Source: Thuidium tamariscinum (lineage: Eukaryota; Streptophyta; Bryopsida; Hypnales; Thuidiaceae). From it: a stretch of DNA of 64,000 bases. The translations under genes were made by a program, and so were the position numbers. Under the pieces are notes generated by a model. The model did not search any database and had not been told where the DNA came from. It saw only the letters and a program-made list of their open reading frames with translations. The DNA lies in assembly GCA_947034885.2 (NCBI GenBank), contig OX344751.2:5394001-5458000 (forward strand). Direction: 5' to 3'. Positions 1 through 11,300 of the stretch are shown here, piece by piece; within the stretch, counting starts at the first letter, position 1; every line of letters begins with the position of its first letter.

Positions 1-569
1 TCCCTAATCCCTAAGAGCTCCAGAAACTAAAGAATTTCCCACACACCATTCCAAATCCCCAACACTTAAAATGGCCGGCAATAACACAATCAAACAAACA
101 AACAAACAAACAATCATCAAAGAAAGGAATTACTCCTACACCACTTGAATTCGTGACCTCCTAACAAACTCCAGGGGATCCGAAAAAGCAAAGAAAAAAC
201 TCCCAGATCTCTCACCTCCAAATGAAACCCCATGACTTGCGCTCCAAACTACTACTTCCTCCAAGGTCCAATCCAAGACTGCGTCTACTCCAGAACAAGT
301 CGCGCACTGAAAATTTCCGCACACACTCTGCCTTTAAACACACGCAATGACGATTCCGGACAACTGCGCATATGCTCAAAAGACCACGGCCTTGGGAAGC
401 GGAACTGAATGCAAACACAGAGACAAGACAAGTGTAAGAAGATGAAGCTGCGGCAATCAAGATCAGCGCTTTAGTAAGCTCAGAACAGAAGCACTGAGAA
501 TAGGGCTGGGGTCATTGGCCACTGGCCAGATAAGACTTGAGACTCGTATTAACTTAGTGGGTAACTTAA
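1..569. other. No supported gene; flank upstream of the RPB6 repeat array
   Basis: The plus strand is rich in C and A, the minus strand in T and G. One minus-strand open frame at about 212-460 reads somewhat like a transit peptide but has no ATG start and no clear splice partner inside the window. It could be the 5' end of a divergent gene lying to the left; nothing here proves that. Confidence 0.4.
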
Positions 570-691
570 GTAAGAATTAGTCAGTTGTAAGTCAGGATTA
601 GTCATTTGTGAGTCAGGATTAGTCAGTAGTAAGTAAGGATCAGTCAATAGTAAGATGGTATTAGTCTGTAGTATGTGCGATTAGGCAGTTC
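570..691. repeat. 21-bp tandem repeat, about six copies
   Basis: Units begin near 570 (partial), 587, 608, 629, 650 and 671, each 21 bp long. Each carries a core resembling GGATTAGTCA preceded by GTAAGT. Copies two and three are nearly identical and the outer ones are diverged. The array lies about 250-375 bp upstream of the RPB6 start codon, so it may be part of the promoter. Confidence 0.85.
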
Positions 692-944
692 TACTGAAAA
701 TTCGCATGGGCACAGCCGACCACCACGTGGCAGATGTGCAGCGTATCCCGACATGCCAGGTCACTCAAGTAGGGTTACCTCTCGGATGAAAAAGTAGATG
801 GAAAGGATGTTTTTTTTAGTTTCATCCATTTGTTGTAGATGGCGGACTTGTAAACCTAACTTCTTCCAATTTGCTTCATTGTTGAGTTGACAGTCTTGGT
901 GCTTCTCGTTCTGCGCTTTGTTTAATTTGAGAATTTTTTGAGCT
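692..944 (+). promoter_or_regulatory. Probable RPB6 promoter and 5' UTR, with a G-box
   Basis: A CACGTG hexamer (724-729) inside CCACGTGG matches the plant G-box bound by bZIP/bHLH factors. It lies about 215 bp upstream of the ATG. The last ~100 bases before the ATG are T-rich, as in many plant leaders. No TATA box or start site could be fixed by eye. Confidence 0.5.
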
Positions 945-2467
945 ATGGCCGACGAAGATTACAACGATTACGACGGAGGGGATGTAGGGTGCGTGCTTCG
1001 CGTTTTGATCCGCTTCTTGAGAAATTCGCTTCTGTTTTTCGCCGAATTTGTCTGTTGTTTGAGTGTGGAAATTGCTGGTGTTGGGGTTTAATTCTTATGC
1101 CGGAGTAGTAAATTTGTTCTTGGGGTTCCTGTTTGGGGAATTTTGATTCGGCGATTGTGGGTTGGAATTTTGTTCTTTGCAGGTATGAGGAAGAGCCTCC
1201 GGAGCCCGATATTGAGGTTAGTTTGCGCCTCTTTCCAATTTTGTTGGTGCACATTTGATTTAGCTTAGTATGTTTCTGTATAGGGTTGGGAATAGCTTAG
1301 AATTCTTGACTCACTGCGTTTAGTGATACGGCGCTTCAGCAATGGGTCCCGTTTAGCAATTAGGGTTGTACGTACTGAGCTGTATATTCGTACTTGGGGA
1401 TGGCTACTCACTCCTGATGACTCTGCAGGATGAGGCTGTTGAAGAGGAAGAGGAAGAGGCTCGGGATTATGACGGGCCGGAGGCCGATGTTATTACAGAC
1501 GCTGGTGAAGCTCGTAGTGATAAGCCTCGGAAAACTACAAAATATATGACAAAATATGAACGAGCTCGAGTGCTTGGTACCCGTGCCCTGCAAATCAGGT
1601 TTGCACACCTGTTTTCGTTGCCCGGGTTAACTTTTGTATCACATGTTGCACGCTGGATTCCCTGCCTTTGTTCAGAACCCTTGTAGAAGCCGTGTGGGTG
1701 AAAATGTGTGTTAATGTATTTACTTTGGAAGGTCACTGACAGCACGGTTGGTTACTCTTGCAGTATGAATGCGCCGGTGATGGTGAACCTGGAAGGTGAA
1801 ACTGATCCTCTTGAGGTATGTGTTCTTTTATTTACAATTTGAGTATCTGTCTTGCTGTTTAGGCTGCTTCTCAATTTACTTCGACTTTAGCATATATTGG
1901 TCGCTTGTTTGTCCATGCGACGCAAATATGAGTCTTTGAATATTATTTCAGACATGTAGCAACTGATCATCCGACAGAGTGAATGAGCTACAGTGTGCTC
2001 ATGTTGTTCTCTGGAACACATTTTTCGGACTTTGTTTTATAGCGAGTATCCATCTCTTGTTTCACCTTCAGACCCTCTTGGTTATCATACGTTTACTCTT
2101 GTTTGTTTTGCCCCAGATACTGAAGTATAGGGTTTAGGTTAAGGTTTAGATTATGATGTGTGAAGGGTGCTTTTAGCCTCATTTCTGAGTCATTTGTGTA
2201 CATAGATCGCCATGAAGGAGCTTCGAGAGCGAAAAATTCCATTCACTATCCGCCGCTATCTTCCAGATGGGAGGTACGTCTTGTACACCAATGACAACAC
2301 AGAAAGCGGTGCAAGTATTTGCTTGAGGTTAATTTTTGACATCTGTGCACGTTAGTTTCATTTGTAAAACCGTCATCTAATTTCCTGTTTTGTATGGCTG
2401 CAGTTACGAGGATTGGGGTGTGGACGAGTTGATTGTTGAAGATTCTTGGAGGCGCCAAGTGGGCTGA
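945..2467 (+). CDS. RPB6: RNA polymerases I, II and III shared subunit RPB6 (omega-like)
   Basis: Small subunit common to the three nuclear RNA polymerases; it clamps the C-terminal part of the largest subunit, as omega does in bacteria. Exons are 945-988, 1183-1216, 1429-1598, 1764-1815, 2206-2273 and 2404-2467, all with GT-AG borders and matching phases. They give 143 aa, close to the roughly 144 aa of plant homologues. Residues 1-50 are acidic ([12 protein letters not shown] start, then an EEEEEE run). The conserved core follows: [16 protein letters not shown] near 68-83, [20 protein letters not shown] near 93-112, and a C-terminal [19 protein letters not shown] block. The ATG was chosen because MADEDYND matches the family N-terminus. 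The gene looks intact. Intron 4 holds a telo-box-like stretch near 2129-2145. Confidence 0.96.
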
Positions 2468-2948
2468 GAAGTGCATCTCATCGTATGAATTGCACTGATA
2501 CACCGTGCATGGATATCTGGGAACTGGATCTGTACATTGAAAGCCAAGTGACGTTTTATCAGTCTCATCTTTGTAGCCTGATTTTGTTATACTGGAAACT
2601 AGTCGCCACATTATGGACAGTAGTGTTGCCAGCTTGATACAGGGATCTGCAAACCTTGGCAATTGAATTGGCTTTTGGGGGGCGGCTTTTCTAGTTGTTG
2701 GAGGGTGAAGACAACACTGATTCCACCGGCTACTGCATCTTTCATATATATATTGTTTTAGACGATATGAGATTCTGGTCGATTTGGCTATCAAACACTA
2801 AGTGCCAGGAGTTATACCTAATGTTTGGGTGGTCTTAATACAGTACCAGTTCTCCCGATTTCTGAATCTTCAATATCATTTGTTAAATGTTTGACCTGAA
2901 GTCTGAAAATTATCTGGTTCGATGAATTTGATCATTAGGTACACTGAG
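2468..2948 (+). other. RPB6 3' UTR and downstream flank
   Basis: No coding potential is visible. The transcript probably ends here, since AT content rises sharply beyond about 2850. I could not pick a poly(A) site with confidence. Confidence 0.4.
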
Positions 2949-3117
2949 GCGGGGTAGCGTCCCCTAGAAAATTTGATCACTAAAGATTTGTTTTTGTGGA
3001 AATTGGTGCAATGCTGTATCGTTTCTACCGCAGTGATCAAGCGGGGTAGCGTCACACAGAATATTAGTGTCACTCAATTTTTGAGGGGAAATTGGTACAA
3101 TATTGTATCATTTCTAC
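2949..3117. repeat. Imperfect ~90-bp direct repeat
   Basis: The block starting GCGGGGTAGCGTC at 2949 recurs at 3041. The following block GGAAATTGGTGCAATGCTG at 2998 recurs, diverged, at 3087, and both copies end in TTTCTACC. Spacing is 89-92 bp, so this is a two-copy tandem duplication just beyond RPB6. Confidence 0.75.
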
Positions 3118-6100
3118 CAAACTGTGTTTTTGTTTTTTTGGAATAGTGTGACTGATTTACCAAAGTTGCACTGTTTTGAATTAGTGCAAGTTGAAATAAA
3201 TTATTATTTTGTGTAATTTTCTCAAAAATTGAAAACATTGGTGACACTTACAATGATGAGCAAAGTGGAGTATGGATTTGAAACTTTTTCAATCAATCAA
3301 CCATACCATGAGTTTGGCAAAGACTGGAAGTTGAAACATGAAAGCTGTATTATGTGACACGACACATTGCTGTAGAAGTCTGAAAAAAAAAATTAGTAGT
3401 GATTTGAGAGAAAATTAATTCCAAATTTAGTCATGTTTAAAATTCAATTTTGTGCATCATAATTTGAAATTACTTATATTTTGTCAATTTTTTCTTAGAA
3501 CTTGAAAAAAATATATTATACCTTACCATGTTGGTATACATCATTTCATATTCATTTGTTGTATACAAAAGTTGAAGGAAATTGACATTTTTATAGAATT
3601 AAAAACATTGACAAAGTAAGCATGCAAATGATGCTAGTTGCAAAGATATTTGAATATTTGGAAGTGAGAGCATGGAATTGTAATAGCCATTGTAGTGTGA
3701 ATATAGATTGCATGATGAACCGCAACTTTATGTCCTTTCATTTGAAATGTTTGTTGAATGGGATACGTTCAAATTATATTTTAGAGTCATATGATGCATT
3801 TTCAAGTTCAAATTTTTTGTACAAATATTAGAGTTCATAGTGTTTGTAATTAGTTCAATCAAAAATATTTTACAAGCAAAATGAGTAGTCTAATTTGTTG
3901 TAATTTACAAAAATATACAAATATTTTCCATACAAACACAAATATGAGAAATGAATAGAGCAATTGAAATTTTAATTTTTTGTACAAAATATGAATTTTT
4001 ATGAATTTTTGAGGTGTAATGCCAAATTGATGGAGAAGAGTATATAGACTACTCCAAAACTAGTAAACAATGTTTCACAATGGTCATCTTACCACCTAAA
4101 GTAGGCACAATATTTTCCAAAATGGCTATGACATGAAGGAATAAAAAAATAACTTTTATGACAAGTTTACACTAGAAGGTGTAAGTGCCCTATGACAATC
4201 ACTAAATCTCTTCATAACCATCTCTCAAGGCATTGATTAGGGCAACAAATCAATCTAATATGATTCTAAATCTGTTCATTAAAAAAAATATATTATGGGT
4301 AGATATAAGCCTTTCATTGGTCCCTAGGAGCTAGTTATGGGAGATTTGCTTGTCATGGGAGGTTTACCTTACTAGTGACTATACATGCTTTTAAAATGTC
4401 AATCCAACCACCTAATGATGGCCATTCTCTACAAAGGCCTAAGTGTGCTCCAACACTTGTGAAGCATGGATTTGTAGAAGGGAGTAGTCTCATTCTTTGC
4501 ACATGCTATATTTGTGTGATTATGATGTATAAGCTTCTTTTCAACTTTATAAAATATAGTAATGATCAAGTGTAGGCATTGGCTTCTACATTCCAAAAAT
4601 TGAGGTTTGAAATGCCAATGAACTACTACTCTATACATGTGGCTATTTGCATGGATGCAAGAAATAAGTTGTTAATACAAAAAGTAGAAGAAGAACAAGG
4701 ACTTAAAGAAGGCAAAATTTAAGTGGAGGTGGAATAGATAAAGGCTATCTTGAATGCATAACCTTGAGTGTAGATCATCATAGAACGTAAAAATTGTAAA
4801 TTTATTCCAATATATTAATCAAATGTTCTTTATATATGAGCTTGACTCTATACATATCAATATTGTATATTTAGAACATTGCTTCCCTCTTAATTTATAA
4901 ATTTACAAAATTCAAATGTACTAAAGGGACATTACAAACTACTTCAGTGAACAACCAATCTTGAGTTCATTTATCTTCTTCAACTAGTAATCCATAACTA
5001 TAAGGTAAGAAGTCTATAAATTGATTGGGCTCTAAATATGGCATCTCTTGACTAGGGTTGACTAACATGTTTTTTGAAATATCTACTATTGTCATTGATG
5101 AGGTAAGTAGGCTTTAAAGAATATTGTATGGACATCCTACCTCATGAAGATGTATAATGAGCACTATCTCTTCAATTGTTTGGGTACATATGTTGTTTAT
5201 TTATTTCCTCTATTGGAGGAGCAATTTCACTCAATCTTCTTGCAATAAAGTGTTTTTTTGGTGAAGCACACAACTTCTAAATTCTATTTGGCTACTTAAT
5301 AAAATCATTTGGAATTTCAACAGCTCACTTTGATTTAGATTCTTCTTAACTTAGTGAGTACATTTTTGGATAACGTTCAAATATACTGTAAATAAGAAAT
5401 TAATTTTTTACTAATTGATAAAAATAGGAGTACAAAAAATCAACCCTTAGTTTTGATGTTCAAATGGATTACAATTCAATCACAAATTTTGATGAAATGG
5501 TTTTACAAACAAGTCACACTTCCAAGTGTTTTTCAAAAAACACTCTACTTTGTTGAAGATTGTTATTTGGCAGAGTCTTTGATTACATGATATGGGCATA
5601 TATTTGCTATTAATTTGTAGAGTTTTCAACAACTAACAACTAAGTATAGAATATCCTATCTTTGACTTTATATAAAGATTAACCATTTTTTCTACTAAAT
5701 AACATTTCATCTATAGAATTTCTCATTCATCCAAGATATTATGTGAATCTTTGAAAAAGAAATGATCATTTATGACCAAATAGATGAAATTTGATGTAAA
5801 TAAATATTACCAAGATGTAAATAAATTGTACAAAAATTTGAAGAAGGTTTAATTTGAGTTTTAACCTTTGAAAGATAGCAAGGACATTTTGTGCCCTATA
5901 GATGGTCAAATAAGCTATGTGTATATTGTAAAATGAATGATTTAATCCATTTTTTTGGTTACAACTTTATTGATGCAATAGCAATATCATTGAGCTAAGT
6001 CCAAGATATTTTAATTGTTTTTTAATTTACATATGGTTTATTTATCAAAAAATGGTACACCATCTAAAATATTCCAATAATTAGCATCTTCCCTTAACTT

Positions 6101-8337
6101 GAATTTGATCTTCAAAACAATTTCTTTTGTTTGTCTTAGCAAAACTAAGAAAATAAAGCTTTTGAAATGCATTTTCTACTCAATTTAGAAAGTTTGAAAA
6201 ATTCCTTAAAACAAACACTTTAGTGAAGTTTGAAATTGAAGATCTAAAACCATGTTTTAAATGTAGAGGGCCATAGAAATATTCTTTACAGCTAACAATT
6301 TTTTATACTATAATATATGTCTAATCTATAAAATATATAGATTTTTTGAGCACTATTGATATTTGACATTTATTTTGTTCATTTTTTCTTCAATTATTCA
6401 CGGCAATTTTGAAATTTTCAAAAGACTTGAAAAATTTATAACAAATATTAGACATGTCATTTCTCTACTATAAAAAATAAGTTTTTTAATCACAAATAAA
6501 GAAGAAGTAGAAGGTGCAAAGTGAAAGACTTTCTCGCTTGAGCGTAGATACATGATTTCATCTTTGAAAATAAATATAAACACATATATGAGAATTTTCA
6601 TTCATATCCAGTTACTAAATGGCAGCAAACAAGACTAATAAGTGAATAGACAATTTGGCTTGAAATTATTGGTCATGGCCCTATCCTTCTTAGATAAACT
6701 TTTTAATCCTAAAAGATGGAATCTATAACCATGTAGTCAAACTTGAAAGTTTCCTAAAATTTTCAAATTTTTCCTTAAACTTTTGAAACTATTGTCATGT
6801 TTTTTTAGATTAAAAAATTCTTATCAAATACAAAATATACGAAAAGAATCCAAAATTTTCACCATAGATGCATATTATAGTATATGACATCATTGTATAG
6901 AATAAAGCTACTACAACACTTAAATTATATAATCAACAGACCATAGTTATAGGTCCAAAATTCACATTGCTATAAAATATTGAAATTTATAATTTTTTCA
7001 ACATTTCCAATTGGAATAGAAACTACACTAGATAAGTTTCAATTCATTTCAATAGTTGGACTCAAATTTAAAAATAATCATTTTTATAGCTCAAATTCAC
7101 ATTAACCTTGTAGCGACGCCGACAACACTAAGTATCCTATGAATGATTTTAGAGCACTTTGGGGACGTCAAATTCGTAAGTTTTCATCCAATTTTATGTT
7201 TTGGGAGTAGTTGGGTAATCAAGATTAAGGCATGGGCATTTTCTAGCACATTGAAGGCACTTGTTTTATTTTATAAAACAAGATTCCAAAAAAATGGCAA
7301 AAACGAATCTATGGGACATTTTTAAATTAGCCTTTCTACATGTATCTTAGGCACCAAACTACTCCCAGTTGCCCCCTCCATGTGTTGTGTGAGTGACAAG
7401 ATCAAATCACCCAAATAAACAACTTTTGGGACTCTTCTAATCCTAAAGCATAATAAAATGGTCAGTGATTCTTCCCTCCCATAGTAACCAACCCATCCTT
7501 ACAAGGTTAAGAGTAAATAGCAAGAAATGGCCAAAATATACTAGAAGGATGATCCATGGATATAGCATTTTCTCTTGAGAAGATGTCAATTATACAACAA
7601 TGAGGGAATTTGCAATACTAATGACTGAAAATGTGCTCAAAGAACTTCTTTTTTTTAAATTGATGGAAACAAAGGTACTTTTCCATCCTACAAAGTTATC
7701 CATTGGGCACGTATCTGCGGCATCCTAGGATTAAAAACAAATTGGGTTCTATTCTGCACTACAATCTACAACTTTGAATTTGCACAAGTTCATACATAGT
7801 GATATCACAATTTCAAAGTAGTAAACAAATTTTCAAAGTAGTAATAAAATTATGGTGCACTGCCTGCATCATAAAATTTCAAATCAAGTGCAATACATTC
7901 TTCTCCAATTCCAGGCACCAATGCAAGAATCCAGGAATTTTGCATTTACATCTTTAATGTATCCAACACTGTCGTGGGCTACTCCAGATAAGACACTTCA
8001 CATAACACAGAATCAGTAGCCCTTCTAAATACTGAAGTACCGGTACACATTAAATCTTCCTCCTGAACTATTTCAATAGCCCATATGGAGTTGAAGAGTA
8101 TTGCACAGGCTTTGCTCAACTCTGACTAATAGACTCTGGGTTGCTAGAATCTATTTAAATTCTTAAGAGTGTCTGCACCTCTACCAAGGCTAATACACTT
8201 TTGATTGAAGTACGCACCTGTGGTGAAAATAAAACTAATAATTAACACCCTCATTACCTCCTATTTCTTGGCTACACGTGGCAAAATGTATTGTACAGTA
8301 AGAATTAGACCAAAATGATCCACTGAAGCTCTCGAAT
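3118..8337. other. AT-rich intergenic spacer without supported genes
   Basis: About 5.2 kb of AT-rich sequence between RPB6 and the 3' end of the branching-enzyme gene. The open frames here are short, of low complexity, and resemble nothing known. I saw no terminal inverted repeats, LTRs or RNA genes. The part nearest 8338 is probably the 3' UTR of the minus-strand gene. Confidence 0.6.
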
Positions 8338-11300
8338 TTACTCCGGTACTTTGTAGTACACCTGCAACCATAACCATATGATGTGGTTAGCTTTCCAAGA
8401 GTTCAGTCTAAAAGGTGAAATCTTCCCTTTGAACTGCATAAGAAAACCAAATACAGAGTATAATTTTGATTGCAACAGATTTGGCTCAAAGATCTCTTCA
8501 CAAGTCTTAACATTTCCCAAAGATCGCCCTCTAACACGTGAAAAAATGCTTCAAGCGTCGCAAATTGTATCCTCTACCTTACAAAACACTCTTCGAGTCA
8601 TTGCTTGAATTCTTCTGAGTCAATAAGTTCCAAGTTTAAGAGAGCTTGCAATACAGACAGCACTGAGTGTTACTCGGGGCTTTGTTTTGGTTTTCTGGTG
8701 CCAGATTGCACCAGAAAAAAAATATTTGGCTAAAAACTGGCAACAGATTGTGAAGTTTTTCGCCAGAAAACTTTGAATTACCAAAATATCTTGGATGAAA
8801 TCACTAGATTGTGGATGAAAACAAATTATGGACATGTGATATGTACGAATGTGATATTTTCTATCCAATACGTGGAAGAATGTTGAAATTTGGAGCACCA
8901 CTACAACAATTTATATCGCCACTTTGGCACTTAAAAAAATTGAAAAAAAAATCCCTGGCACTGATAACATGAGATGTAAAAGAAACAAATTGATTGCTGA
9001 CCTGGCAACTGCGAGATGGAGCCATAACCATGAAGGAGTGTGGTCGGTTGTTGTAATTAGTCTCCGGCTTTCCTGGCTCACCCTCAGGACTCGTGAAGTG
9101 GTCGACATCATGGTCCACCTGCAGAGAATGGAGACATCAAGGAAGCTAGTTATTACTGAAATCCGTTGGACTATCTCGTGAACTGTTTGAGGATGGCAAA
9201 TCTAAACCTCTCTAAAGAAAACAAACATGAAGAAACAAAACTCAGTCTTACCCGAGAATGACCTCCAAACTCGGTAGCATCACTGTCCAAGCAAACTCGA
9301 TATTTCCCAGGAATGTCGCAGCCTACCTTCAACCTGCAAACCAGAGCAAGTCAAATAGTCACAACAAGAAGCAAACGATTCCCTCCACATACCAATATGT
9401 CGTCCACCATAAGTTTAGATTCACCGTTTCATTTTATTGACACACAATGTTTAGAAAGAGGTATAAATTGATATGTAGGAAACAACAAAAGATCTTGTAA
9501 TTTAGGTGACTACATGAAGGAACGCAGAACGTTTGAAAAGCTTGAAAGGCTCCCTTTGGGAATATCACTTACCCAGAATATGTTCTGGTTGCATGGAAGT
9601 TAAACACAAAGACCAAGTCTCCTCGTTCAAATACAATAAGCTGGAAGTTTTACAGTTACACAGTGAATTAGAGAAGGACGAATTCCAGAACCTACATTAG
9701 TGCTTGCAAAGAACATAAGTAGAAGCCCAAAGACGTCCACGACGATAGTGAAATGCTGCACAAAAACTAAAATAGCTCCTGGCATATCACACAAGAGCAG
9801 AGAAGCAAAAGAATGATTACTGACCTTCTCTGATTCACTTTGACAGGAAATGTACTGCTTTGAGGAACTCACAAATTCAAACTCCTCATCAAGCGCAATC
9901 ATCGCTCTATTAAAGTTATTCATGAACTGTCAGCAAAACAAAGAAGAATCACGTTTAATTTTACGAACGTTGATTGAACAAGCTCGAGAACTTACACTAA
10001 AATCTTATTTCCGTATCATCAAGCAGCGAATCACACTTTTTTAACGCCCAAGTGCTCAAGCTAAATTGGAAAGTCTACTTTGAAAACTAATAGTCGATGA
10101 TAGAAACTCTCAAAAACGCGTTGTTCTCATTCACAAATGTAAGACTTCTTCTTTCGATTGGTCCATTTTGTTAATTAACTTGAAACTTCACAAATTATTT
10201 ATTTTAACTCCGATAGATATGGAAGCGAAGACCTTCGGTCATTCCAGCACTTAGGGCTTAAGATTTTTCGGTTGCATTTGAAATGAACCCTACAACATCT
10301 TCAGTAACAGATACTCCGGAGTACAAATTATAAAGGAATCCTTCAGAACAAATAACTAGAAAATTCACAATCAGCACTACTACTACACACCAGAAACACC
10401 GTTTGAAGAGCGAACCTTGTATCGAAGATGGTCCTGATCCACAAGATCCCATCGTCTTCGGCACTTGTCAAATGACCAATTGTTCCCTTGTCTAGGGAAG
10501 TCGATCCACTCTGGGTGGCCAAACTGCAGCTCGCAACAAGCTATTGATGAGGCATGGATCGTAGAACAATATCAAGGCATCACAAGAGGCAACTCAATCC
10601 TCTAAAACCAGAGGCGAAAGAGGTTCGGCACACGGCACACTAGTTTGTATGAAGCTAATTACCTCATTCCCCATGAAATTCAAGTAGCCTTCTCCACCGA
10701 GAGCCATAGTAATAAAGTGAACCATCTGCAGTCGTAAAAAAGTCGTCAGTGAACTGACAGAAGCTCGATTAAAATGAGATAAAAGACAAGACAATGATGA
10801 AAGAAGTATTCAAGCAAGAAGACGTATAGACCTTGTGTAGTGCAATTCCTCGATCAACAACAAGATTCGCTGGTTGCAAAGCTGACATACTGTAATACAT
10901 TTCCTTGTCCATCAATAAAAAGGCAAATGTTTTATCTCCTACCATAGACTGCAAGAAAACAAAAAGGGTTAAAATGTTGCAACACAATCTGTGGAGGAAA
11001 GCAGAAGCACAGAGTTTGATGATGAAGAGTCCTACTTCTACAACTTTTGATGAGCTACTCTTGTCGTGCGCGCAGTCCAAAACAATCGAATCTGGAAGAT
11101 TCAACCATGATTCGTAACAATGAGTAATTGGGCATTAAGGTCCACTTGGAGGTTCACTGCCTATTATGTACCTCATTTGCGAGCTAACGAATAGGAATTC
11201 ACTAATGAGCCTATCAAATTAGCTAAGTGCTGTTACTTGGTTGGTGCAGGCCAATTTAGAATTTCAAAATAATGCTATTAGCAGTCAGTTTACTTGCCGG

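Noticed and set aside
136-460. Minus-strand frames reading like a transit peptide
   Set aside because: No ATG start in frame, no convincing donor, and nothing downstream inside the window. Kept only as a remark on the left flank.
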